The position numbers were made by a program, and so were the translations under genes. 64,000 nt of DNA from Sutterella faecalis. Its GTDB lineage: Bacteria > Pseudomonadota > Gammaproteobacteria > Burkholderiales > Burkholderiaceae_F. The stretch spans positions 1,178,001 through 1,242,000 of the forward strand of contig NZ_CP040882.1 in the NCBI RefSeq assembly GCF_006337085.1, given 5' to 3'. The notes below the pieces were generated by a model. The model saw nothing but the letters and a program-made list of their open reading frames with translations. It was not told where the DNA came from and did not search any database. This document shows, piece after piece, positions 51,568 through 59,540 of this stretch (within the stretch, counting starts at the first letter, position 1; each line of letters starts with the position of its first letter).

Positions 51568-52302
51568 ATGGCCGCCAGAAATCGTCTGATCACGCTTGAT
51601 ACCGAAACCACGGGCCTCAACGCCAAAGGCGGCGACCGCATTATTGAAATCGGCTGCGTGGCACTCGACGGCCGCGTGATGAAGAGCACCAAGGAAAATC
51701 ACCTCCAGATTTTCATCAATCCGGAGCGCGAGGTGCCCGAGGATGCAGTAGCCATTCACGGCATCACGACGGAATTTCTGGCCGACAAGCCGAAATTCTC
51801 TGAAGTCGCGGATAAGTTCCTCGACTTTGTCCGGGATTCGACCCTCGTCATCCACAATGCCGCATTTGATACGGGCTTCCTCAACATGGAGCTCGAACGC
51901 ATCGGCAAAGGCAGGATCGAGGACTACTGCGACGTCATCGATACAGTGAAGCTCGCCAAAAAGCTTCTTCCCGGACGCGCCGTCAGCCTCGACTCTCTCT
52001 GCCGCTACTATGAGATCGACAACTCCAACCGCACGCTCCACGGGGCGCTCCTTGACGCGGAACTCCTCGCCGAGGTCTACATCTCGCTCACCCGCGGCCA
52101 GGACACGCTCACGCTCGTGAATGAAGACATCGACAATCTCCCTCCGATGCCGAAGGAAGAAGACTGCGTCATCATCCGCGCCAATGCGGAGGAGCTTGCC
52201 GAACACAACCGCATCCTCGACATTGCGGAAAAGAAGTCTAAGAGCACGCCCGCCTGGCGCAAGGAACCGAATGAACCGGCGCCCGCTGAGTCAGCACCCT
52301 GA
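51568..52302 (+). CDS. dnaQ: DNA polymerase III epsilon subunit (3'-5' proofreading exonuclease)
   Basis: The 244-aa protein has DEDDh exonuclease motifs: Exo I LITLDTETTGLNAKGGDRII, Exo II STLVIHNAAFDTGFLNMEL, Exo III HGALLDAELLAEVYISL with the catalytic His. The C-terminal tail of about 60 residues should bind the polymerase alpha subunit. It proofreads replication errors in the Pol III core. The tRNA-Gly terminator lies upstream, so it has its own promoter. Confidence 0.93.
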   Translation: MAARNRLITLDTETTGLNAKGGDRIIEIGCVALDGRVMKSTKENHLQIFINPEREVPEDAVAIHGITTEFLADKPKFSEVADKFLDFVRDSTLVIHNAAFDTGFLNMELERIGKGRIEDYCDVIDTVKLAKKLLPGRAVSLDSLCRYYEIDNSNRTLHGALLDAELLAEVYISLTRGQDTLTLVNEDIDNLPPMPKEEDCVIIRANAEELAEHNRILDIAEKKSKSTPAWRKEPNEPAPAESAP

Positions 52303-52530
52303 ACGCCTCCTTTTGTCGACCAATTCCACCAATAGCACGGCCATTCTCGCGCTTTAATCGCATGAATCCTCAAGGAAAACGATAGCAATTCCGGTTGGGA
52401 CAAGAAGAAACGACATAGTGCAGAGAGCGAAGCCGATCGCCCGCTATGATCCCCGGAAATATGATCCGGTTTATCCGCTTGCGACGGACATCCGGAAAAC
52501 GAAAGAACAAACACTTCCGGAGATTCAGTC

Positions 52531-53283
52531 ATGCAGTTCAAGAATTTTGTCGTCTGCGCCTGTGCAGTAGCCTGCGGTCTTGCCGCCTCCATCGGCGAAG
52601 CCCGCGACCTTCTGCGCGTCGGCACGGAGCCCACTTTTGCGCCTTTTGAATTCCTCAATACGAAGACGAAGGAATACACCGGGTTCGACATGGATCTCAT
52701 CCGCGCGGTCGGCGACAAGGCGGGCTACGACGTTGAAATCCTCAACATGGGCTTTGATGCGCTTGTTCCCGCCGTGATGACCGGCACGATCGACGTGATC
52801 GCAGCGGGCGTTTCCATCACGCCCGAACGCCAGAAGCGCGTCGACTTCACGACGCCCTACTACACGTCCGGCCTCTCGATGCTCATTCAGAAAAAGAATG
52901 TCGAAAAGTTCAAGACCTTTGACGACCTGAAGAACACCAACCTTGCCGTTCAGATCGGAACGACGGGCGCTGAAAAGGCGAAGACCATCGCAGGCGCCAA
53001 GGTTTCGAGCTTCAATACGACGAGCGAAGCCTTCATGGACCTGATGTCGGGCAACTCCGACGCCGTGGTGCTCGACCGCCCGGTGCTCGCTTACTACCTC
53101 AAGAACCAGGAGCGCGCGGCCAAGGTTCTCACGATTCCGCCCTACATTGCGGATGCAGAGAGCTTCGGCTTTGCCGTGAAGAAGGGCAATACCGAGCTCC
53201 TCCAGAAGCTCAACAAGGCATATGCGGACCTGAAGGCTTCGGGCGAAGTCGATAAGATCTACAGCAAGTGGTTCCAGGAATAA
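52531..53283 (+). CDS. Amino-acid ABC transporter substrate-binding protein
   Basis: The 250-aa protein has a signal peptide (NFVVCACAVACGLAASIGEA) followed by an SBP_bac_3 domain: LLRVGTEPTFAPFEFLN, YTGFDMDLIRAVGDKAGYDV, GFDALVPAVMTGTIDVIAAG, VSITPERQKRVDFTTPYYTS, LAVQIGTTGAEKAKTI. This type binds polar or basic amino acids in the periplasm. GGAG precedes the start. The permease gene follows after 279 bases. A specific ligand cannot be read off. Confidence 0.9.
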   Translation: MQFKNFVVCACAVACGLAASIGEARDLLRVGTEPTFAPFEFLNTKTKEYTGFDMDLIRAVGDKAGYDVEILNMGFDALVPAVMTGTIDVIAAGVSITPERQKRVDFTTPYYTSGLSMLIQKKNVEKFKTFDDLKNTNLAVQIGTTGAEKAKTIAGAKVSSFNTTSEAFMDLMSGNSDAVVLDRPVLAYYLKNQERAAKVLTIPPYIADAESFGFAVKKGNTELLQKLNKAYADLKASGEVDKIYSKWFQE

Positions 53284-53562
53284 TCCTTCAGGACCACCGC
53301 CCGCTCCCGCGCGCCATCGAAGTCCTGTCGAAGAGAACGCTCTGACAGGCAGTCATCCCGGCATCGTCGTTCTTTGCGCGAACGCGATGCCGGCGTCATA
53401 TTCCCTAGTAGAATGCCGCGGCCGGCGACAAAAGCCGGAAGCTGAATCACTTTCTCTCAGAATGCTTCAGCTCGCTGCGTCAAAATCAGTCCGGATGATG
53501 ATTCATCCGTTTTTCCCACAGCCGGCGGACCTCCGGCACTGATCAGTCTCTATAGAAACACC
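53284..53562. other. Gap between the binding protein and permease genes, with hairpins
   Basis: No gene. Two stem-loops are present: CTGTC/GACAG near 53325-53348 and CCGGCATCG/CGATGCCGG at 53358-53393. They lack T-runs and may lower permease expression relative to the binding protein, or protect the mRNA end. Confidence 0.5.
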
Positions 53563-54228
<666 letters not shown>

Positions 54229-54384
54229 TTCAAACCCGAAACTTCTGTCTCCGAGGCGCCATGATGAAAAAACAATGCATTCTGCTTGCATGGCGTCCGT
54301 GAGGCAGATAAAATGCCCGCTTTCACGGCTCGAGTCACAACGCTCGTGTCCGCAAGTTTTACCATCTCTTTGACAGGAATATCC

Positions 54385-54648
54385 ATGTCTGAACTGACCA
54401 AGTCTGAGATCGTTGCCAAGTTCCAGCGCGCCGAAGGCGACACTGGCTCTCCCGAGGTCCAGGTGGCCCTTCTTACGGCCCGCATCAATCACCTCACGGA
54501 TCACTTCAAGGTCCACGCCAAGGATCACCACAGCCGCCGCGGCCTGCTCCGCATGGTTTCGCGCCGCCGCAAGCTCCTTGACTACCTGAAGCGCACCGAT
54601 CTTAACGCCTACCGCAAGCTGATCGACACGCTCAATCTGCGCAAGTAA
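54385..54648 (+). CDS. rpsO: 30S ribosomal protein S15
   Basis: The 87-aa protein binds 16S rRNA early in 30S assembly. The sequence [40 protein letters not shown] and [20 protein letters not shown] is the S15 pattern. ATG 54385 follows AGGA and fixes the start; the upstream in-frame ATG is not conserved. pnp follows, the conserved rpsO-pnp order. Confidence 0.97.
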   Translation: MSELTKSEIVAKFQRAEGDTGSPEVQVALLTARINHLTDHFKVHAKDHHSRRGLLRMVSRRRKLLDYLKRTDLNAYRKLIDTLNLRK

Positions 54649-54670
54649 GCTCGAAGAGATTCTCAAGACA

Positions 54671-54696
54671 ACGGCCTGCCGATTTCGACAGGCCGT
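54671..54696 (+). terminator. Hairpin after rpsO
   Basis: ACGGCCTG pairs with CAGGCCGT. There is no T-run, so it may be a leaky terminator or an RNase-processed hairpin between rpsO and pnp. Confidence 0.55.
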
Positions 54697-54913
54697 CGTC
54701 CTATCTGCCAACCCCGTCTGATCGTTGACGAAAACCTCTCATCCTCCTGCCTTCCACCCCAAGCGCGTTGCGATTTGAGCACTTACTTTCTCAAACCGTG
54801 AATGCTCAAACCGCAGCGTGCCGGCGATTCGAATCCGAACCGCCGGCGAAAGCGGGAAGAAACGGAACGTCAGCGAAAAGACATCTTCCAAGAGAAATAA
54901 GGAAGCATTACTT

Positions 54914-57040
54914 ATGACGATGTTCAATAAAACAACGCAGTCCTTCCGATTCGGCAATCACGACGTCACGCTTGAAACCGGCGAAATCGCCCGTCAGGCC
55001 ACCGGCGCCGTCATCTGCCGCATGGACGACACCGTGGTTCTCGCCACCGTCGTCTGCAAGAAGGAAGCCAAGCCCGGTCAGGACTTCTTCCCGCTTACCG
55101 TCGACTACATTGAAAAGACCTACGCGGCCGGCCGCATCCCCGGCGGCTTCTTCAAGCGCGAGGGCCGTCCTTCTGAAAAGGAAACGCTCACGAGCCGCCT
55201 CATTGACCGCCCGATCCGCCCGCTCTTCCCGGACGGATTCTTCAATGAAGTCCAGGTCATCATTCACGTTCTTTCTGCCGACCCGCAGGTTGATCCGGAC
55301 ATCCCCGCGATGATCGGCACCTCCGCCGCGCTCGCCGTCTCCGGCATTCCCTTCCGCGGCCCGATCGGCGCCTGCCGCGTCGGCTACATCAACGACCAGT
55401 TCGTTCTCAACCCCACCACCGAAGAGCTCAAGACCTCGCGCCTCGACCTCGTCGTCGCCGGTACGGAACGCGCTGTTCTCATGGTTGAATCCGAAGCCGA
55501 CATTCTTCCCGAGAAGACGATGCTCGACGCCGTGATGTTCGGCCACCGCGAAATGCAGACGGCCATCCAGGCCATCAACGAACTCGTCGCGAAGGCCGGC
55601 AAGCCCGCCTGGGATTGGCAGCCGCCCGCCCGCAATGAAGCGCTCATCGCCCGCGTGACCGAGATCTCCAACGAGGGTCTCCACGCCGCCTACGCGATCC
55701 GCTCCAAGCAGGCCCGCAACGACAAGCTCCGCGAAGTCTATGAACTCGTCGAGAAGACGCTCGCCGCCGACGCTGAAGCTGCCGGCACCGAAGCGCCCGA
55801 CATGAACGAAGTTCACGGCATCCTCTTTGAGCTTGAAGCGCACCTTGTCCGCTCCCAGATTCTCGCCGGCGAACCCCGCATCGACGGCCGCGACACCCGC
55901 ACGGTCCGCCCGATCGAAATCCGTCAGGGCGTGCTTCCGCGCACCCATGGTTCCGCCCTCTTTACCCGCGGCGAAACCCAGGCGCTCGTCACGACGACGC
56001 TCGGCACGAAGCAGGACGAGCAGATCATCGACGGTCTCTGCGAAGAATCGCACGACCGCTTCATGCTCCACTACAACATGCCCCCCTTCGCCACGGGCGA
56101 AACGGGCCGCGTCGGATCCCCGAAGCGCCGCGAAATCGGTCACGGCCGTCTTGCCAAGCGCGCTCTGAAGGCGGTTCTTCCCTCTGCTGACGAATTCCAG
56201 TACACGATCCGCGTTGTTTCCGAAATCTGCGAATCGAACGGCTCCTCCTCGATGGCTTCCGTCTGCGGCGGCTGCCTCTCGATGCTTGACGCCGGCGTTC
56301 CGCTGAAGGACTACGTTGCGGGCGTTGCAATGGGCCTCATCAAGGAAGGCAACCGCTTTGCCGTCCTCACCGACATCCTCGGCGACGAGGATCACCTGGG
56401 CGACATGGACTTCAAGGTGGCCGGCACGGAAAACGGCGTCACCGCGCTCCAGATGGACATCAAGATTGAAGGCATCACGGCTGAAATCATGCAGGCTGCC
56501 CTCGCGCAGGCGCATGAAGGCCGTCAGCACATCCTCGGCCGCATGCACGACATGGCGGGCGGCGGCGCGAAGGAGCTCTCCGACTTTGCTCCGCGCATGG
56601 TCTCCTTCAAGATCAATCCGGAAAAGATCCGCGACGTCATCGGCAAGGGCGGCTCCGTCATTCGCGGCCTCACCGAAGAAACCGGCACGACCATCAACGT
56701 CGAGGACGACGGCACGGTCACGATCTCTTCGCCCGATATGGCCCGCGTTGCCGCTGCCAGGAAGCGCATTGAAGACATCACGGCTGAAGTCGAAGCCGGC
56801 CAGATCTACGAAGGCACGGTCACGCGCCTCCTCGACTTCGGCGCCATCGTCCAGCTCCTTCCGGGCAAGGACGGGCTCCTTCACATCAGCCAGATCGCCA
56901 ACGAGCGCGTCAACGCCGTTTCCGACTATCTGAAGGAAGGCCAGAAGGTCCGCGTGAAGGTCATTGAGGCCGACGAGAAGGGCCGCGTCCGTCTTTCCAT
57001 GAAGGCACTCCTGCGCGACGAAGGCGCCCAGCAGCAGTAA
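54914..57040 (+). CDS. pnp: Polynucleotide phosphorylase
   Basis: PNPase degrades RNA by phosphorolysis in the degradosome. The 708-aa protein has two RNase PH domains ([75 protein letters not shown]), a linking helical domain, then KH ([20 protein letters not shown]) and S1 ([20 protein letters not shown]) domains. ATG 54914 has GGAAG eight bases upstream; ATG 54920 is the alternative. A terminator follows. Confidence 0.97.
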   Translation: MTMFNKTTQSFRFGNHDVTLETGEIARQATGAVICRMDDTVVLATVVCKKEAKPGQDFFPLTVDYIEKTYAAGRIPGGFFKREGRPSEKETLTSRLIDRPIRPLFPDGFFNEVQVIIHVLSADPQVDPDIPAMIGTSAALAVSGIPFRGPIGACRVGYINDQFVLNPTTEELKTSRLDLVVAGTERAVLMVESEADILPEKTMLDAVMFGHREMQTAIQAINELVAKAGKPAWDWQPPARNEALIARVTEISNEGLHAAYAIRSKQARNDKLREVYELVEKTLAADAEAAGTEAPDMNEVHGILFELEAHLVRSQILAGEPRIDGRDTRTVRPIEIRQGVLPRTHGSALFTRGETQALVTTTLGTKQDEQIIDGLCEESHDRFMLHYNMPPFATGETGRVGSPKRREIGHGRLAKRALKAVLPSADEFQYTIRVVSEICESNGSSSMASVCGGCLSMLDAGVPLKDYVAGVAMGLIKEGNRFAVLTDILGDEDHLGDMDFKVAGTENGVTALQMDIKIEGITAEIMQAALAQAHEGRQHILGRMHDMAGGGAKELSDFAPRMVSFKINPEKIRDVIGKGGSVIRGLTEETGTTINVEDDGTVTISSPDMARVAAARKRIEDITAEVEAGQIYEGTVTRLLDFGAIVQLLPGKDGLLHISQIANERVNAVSDYLKEGQKVRVKVIEADEKGRVRLSMKALLRDEGAQQQ

Positions 57041-57112
57041 CGTTTGCTTCTGGCGGGAAAACGATTCTTCATCGCGCTTTCCCGCCGCAAACGCCTGCAG
57101 CGCTTTTGCTTC

Positions 57113-57153
57113 AAGCCGGCCCTGCGTCTCGCTAAAGACGCACGCCGGCTTTT
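57113..57153 (+). terminator. Terminator of pnp
   Basis: AAGCCGGC pairs with GCCGGCTT around an inner GCGTCT/AGACGC stem, followed by TT. Confidence 0.82.
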
Positions 57154-57253
57154 CCACGCATAAGCCCCGTGAGGGACAAAGAAGCTAAAATTAATCTTTA
57201 TCCCCTGCGGAATCCGGGATTTATTCCCGCTTTAGAGAGACTACGAATACTTC

Positions 57254-58009
57254 ATGCGCGAACGAATCGTCATAGCCAACTGGAAGATGAACGGCAGTCG
57301 GGAAGCCAATGCCCTCTGGGTCAGCAACTTCCTGGCGGAACCTGTGCGACTTTCCTGCCGCACGGTGGTCTGCGCTCCCTTCATTTACCTTCCCGAGCTT
57401 ACAGAAGCCTGTCGGAACACCGCCATTGAAATCGGCGCAGAGGACGTCAATGAAAACGCCTCCGGCGCCTTCACGGGCGAGGTCTCTGCAGCGATGCTCG
57501 CTGACTTCGGCATTCGTTTCGCCATCGTCGGGCACTCCGAAAGGCGGCGCCTCTACGGCGAAACGGACAACCGCGTTGCCATGAAGGCCGTTACCCTTGT
57601 GAAGAACGGCATTCGCCCCGTCATCTGCGTCGGCGAAACGCTCGAGGAACGCGAGCGCGGAGAGACGCCTGCCGTCATCCTCCGTCAGCTCAATGCCGTC
57701 CTTGCTGTTCTGAAGCCTGAAAGCATCGGCGCGATTGCCTATGAACCCGTCTGGGCGATCGGTACCGGCAAATCGGCTGATCCGGCAACGGCACAAACCG
57801 TGCATGCCGGCATTCGCGCACGCCTTGTGCAGGCCGCTCCCGAAGCCGGCAAACTCACGCCGATTCTTTACGGCGGCAGCGTCACGCCTGAAAATGCCGC
57901 TTCGCTCTTTGCCGAAGCGGACATCGACGGCGCGCTTGTCGGCGGCGCCTCTCTCAATGCACAGAGCTTCTACAGCATCGGCGAAGCGCTCTGCGCAGCC
58001 AGACCCTGA
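57254..58009 (+). CDS. tpiA: Triosephosphate isomerase
   Basis: TpiA interconverts dihydroxyacetone phosphate and glyceraldehyde 3-phosphate. The 251-aa protein has the catalytic residues Lys in IVIANWKMNGS (about K12), His in FAIVGHSERRRLYGE, Glu in IAYEPVWAIGTGKSA; the phosphate loop LYGGSVTPENA is intact. The next gene, secG, starts 40 bases downstream. Confidence 0.96.
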   Translation: MRERIVIANWKMNGSREANALWVSNFLAEPVRLSCRTVVCAPFIYLPELTEACRNTAIEIGAEDVNENASGAFTGEVSAAMLADFGIRFAIVGHSERRRLYGETDNRVAMKAVTLVKNGIRPVICVGETLEERERGETPAVILRQLNAVLAVLKPESIGAIAYEPVWAIGTGKSADPATAQTVHAGIRARLVQAAPEAGKLTPILYGGSVTPENAASLFAEADIDGALVGGASLNAQSFYSIGEALCAARP

Positions 58010-58049
58010 TTTCACCCCACTTTTTTACGCACTAAAGGTTTAGAGAACC

Positions 58050-58409
58050 ATGCACTTCCTGCTCAGCATTGCGCTTGTTCTGCAGATCATCTCAGCCGTT
58101 GTCGTCATCGTCCTCGTGCTGATGCAGCACGGCAAGGGCGCCGATCTCGGCGCAGCCTTCGGCAGCGGCGCCTCCGGCTCCGTCTTCGGCGCCACGGGCA
58201 GCGCGAACTTCCTCTCGCGCTCCACCGCCATTGCCGCCACGGTCTTCTTCTGCTCCACCATTGCGCTCACGCTCGCCTCGGGCGCCTTCAACAAGCGCGC
58301 CTCCGTCCCCCAGGGCGGCGTTCTGTCGACGGTCGAACAGCCGGCATCCCAAGAACAGGGGATGCCCAACAATCAAAATAATGCCCCCGTCAATCAAATT
58401 CCGAGGTAG
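58050..58409 (+). CDS. secG: Preprotein translocase subunit SecG
   Basis: The 119-aa protein has two membrane helices ([20 protein letters not shown] and [18 protein letters not shown]) flanking the conserved [20 protein letters not shown] and [16 protein letters not shown]. SecG assists SecYE during export. The C-terminal tail is Gln/Asn/Pro-rich. It lies between tpiA and tRNA-Leu, an order also seen in E. coli (secG-leuU) and betaproteobacteria. Confidence 0.93.
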   Translation: MHFLLSIALVLQIISAVVVIVLVLMQHGKGADLGAAFGSGASGSVFGATGSANFLSRSTAIAATVFFCSTIALTLASGAFNKRASVPQGGVLSTVEQPASQEQGMPNNQNNAPVNQIPR

Positions 58410-58477
58410 AATTCTTCTCCTCTGCTGATGAACACCTCAGTTCAAAAACAAATCAGCAGAGAACAACTTGAAAGGCC

Positions 58478-58562
58478 GCGGTCGTGGCGAAATTGGTAGA
58501 CGCACTACTTTGAGGGGGTAGCGGAGCAATCCATATGAGTTCAAATCTCATCGACCGCACCA
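58478..58562 (+). tRNA. tRNA-Leu (anticodon GAG), copy 1
   Basis: 85 bases with CCA and a long variable arm. The acceptor GCGGTCG pairs with CGACCGC, and the anticodon GAG is in CTACTTTGAGGGGGTAG. It lies 68 bases after secG, as leuU in E. coli. Confidence 0.95.
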
Positions 58563-58569
58563 TATTCGC

Positions 58570-58647
58570 TGGGGTATCGCCAAGTCCGGTTAAGGCAGCG
58601 GATTCTGAATCCGCCATACGTAGGTTCGAATCCTACTACCCCTGCCA
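58570..58647 (+). tRNA. tRNA-Gln (anticodon CTG), copy 1
   Basis: 78 bases with CCA. It starts TGGGGTATCGCCAAG as tRNA-Gln does, and the anticodon loop TTCTGAA carries CTG. The first base pair of the acceptor would be U1-U72, unpaired, which GlnRS tolerates since it prefers a weak first pair. It lies seven bases after tRNA-Leu. Confidence 0.9.
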
Positions 58648-58680
58648 GGTCGATCAGGTTGTGACAATTTGAAGGTTTTC

Positions 58681-58765
58681 GCGGTCGTGGCGAAATTGGT
58701 AGACGCACTACTTTGAGGGGGTAGCGGAGCAATCCATATGAGTTCAAATCTCATCGACCGCACCA
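58681..58765 (+). tRNA. tRNA-Leu (anticodon GAG), copy 2
   Basis: Identical to copy 1, exactly 203 bases downstream, as part of a tandem duplication with tRNA-Gln. Confidence 0.95.
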
Positions 58766-58772
58766 CATTCGC

Positions 58773-58850
58773 TGGGGTATCGCCAAGTCCGGTTAAGGCA
58801 GCGGATTCTGAATCCGCCATACGTAGGTTCGAATCCTACTACCCCTGCCA
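58773..58850 (+). tRNA. tRNA-Gln (anticodon CTG), copy 2
   Basis: Identical to copy 1, 203 bases downstream. The terminator at 58862 ends the transcript. Confidence 0.9.
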
Positions 58851-58861
58851 AATGTATTGAG

Positions 58862-58890
58862 AAGGCTGGTTCGAAGGAACCGGCCTTTTC
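58862..58890 (+). terminator. Terminator of the secG-tRNA transcript
   Basis: AAGGCTGGTTC pairs with GAACCGGCCTT, followed by TTCTTTT. Confidence 0.85.
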
Positions 58891-59252
58891 TTTTGCCTGT
58901 ACGCCTGAAAACTCGCGACAGCTCTGCGAATCCGCCAGGTGCAGAATGCTTCTGATTTCTCCGCGTGCAGTGATGCTCTAATTGCCGACTGCCCGTCGTG
59001 AGACAAACCGCAAGGCAGCACCCTGGGATTCGAAGAAGCGCCTCAAGGCTCGGCATGAGACTGGAGAGCTCGAGATAAGAGACAATGGCGACACCATCAT
59101 GCAGGCGTGCAGACTCAAGCCAGTGCCTCTACCTTATGCTCCCGAGCCGAACTGGCACGCTGCCTTGGAACGCGTTTCCCTACTGACGCAGATGCCGTCC
59201 CAGAAATCATTCGGCTTCAGGACCAAAAAGCAAGCCTATAGCGTAAAAAAAT

Positions 59253-59298
59253 AAAAAAGGGCGTCCTCCTACTGCGGCAGGGATGGGCGCCCTTTTTT
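59253..59298 (+). terminator. Strong symmetrical terminator
   Basis: AAAAAAGGGCG pairs with CGCCCTTTTTT; it works in both directions. Confidence 0.82.
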
Positions 59299-59331
59299 CT
59301 GCTTTCAAACTCCCAAACTCAGGCAGGCAAC

Positions 59332-59370
59332 AAAAAAGCCCTGGGCCGGCACCGGCTTTCAGGGCTTTTT
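59332..59370 (-). terminator. Terminator of tRNA-Arg(CCT)
   Basis: AAAAAGCCCTG pairs with CAGGGCTTTTT around an inner GCCGG/CCGGC stem. It lies 51 bases past the 3' end of the minus-strand tRNA. Confidence 0.82.
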
Positions 59371-59421
59371 GCTTTCTGGCGGGAGGCGCAGTTTCAATGC
59401 AATTGCATCGGAAAGCGCTTG

Positions 59422-59497
59422 TGGTGGGACCACCGGGACTCGAACCCAGATCCGACCCTTAGGAGGGGCCAGTTCTATCCAGTTGAACTATGGTCCC
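59422..59497 (-). tRNA. tRNA-Arg (anticodon CCT)
   Basis: 76 bases with CCA on the minus strand. The acceptor GGGACCA pairs with TGGTCCC, and the anticodon loop CTCCTAA carries CCT, reading AGG. It follows uvrD on the same strand by 43 bases. Confidence 0.95.
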
Positions 59498-59540
59498 GCC
59501 ATCTTTCTCGCGAAAGGGAAAAGGATTCTAGCATGCTCCA

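Larger units (their letters stand above)
58478..58850 (+). repeat. Tandem duplication of a tRNA-Leu/tRNA-Gln unit, period 203 bases
   Basis: The segments 58478-58647 and 58681-58850 are the same apart from one base in the short spacer between the two tRNAs (CCATATT against CCACATT). The 33 bases between the units are only partly like the sequence before the first unit. Confidence 0.92.
58891..59421. other. Gene-poor stretch with a doubtful 90-codon frame and two terminators
   Basis: A frame from TTG 58982 to 59254 (internal ATG 59099) stops directly before the stem of a strong terminator, but the protein resembles nothing I know and lacks a ribosome binding site. The placement could also mean a small RNA or the remnant of a lost gene. 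In related betaproteobacteria the nuo operon often follows tRNA-Leu here; nothing of it is seen. Confidence 0.4.

Noticed and set aside
54908..57157. A 749-codon open frame antisense to pnp
   Set aside because: Same cause: antisense of a highly biased gene. The translated sequence has no domain and no ribosome binding site at a sensible start.
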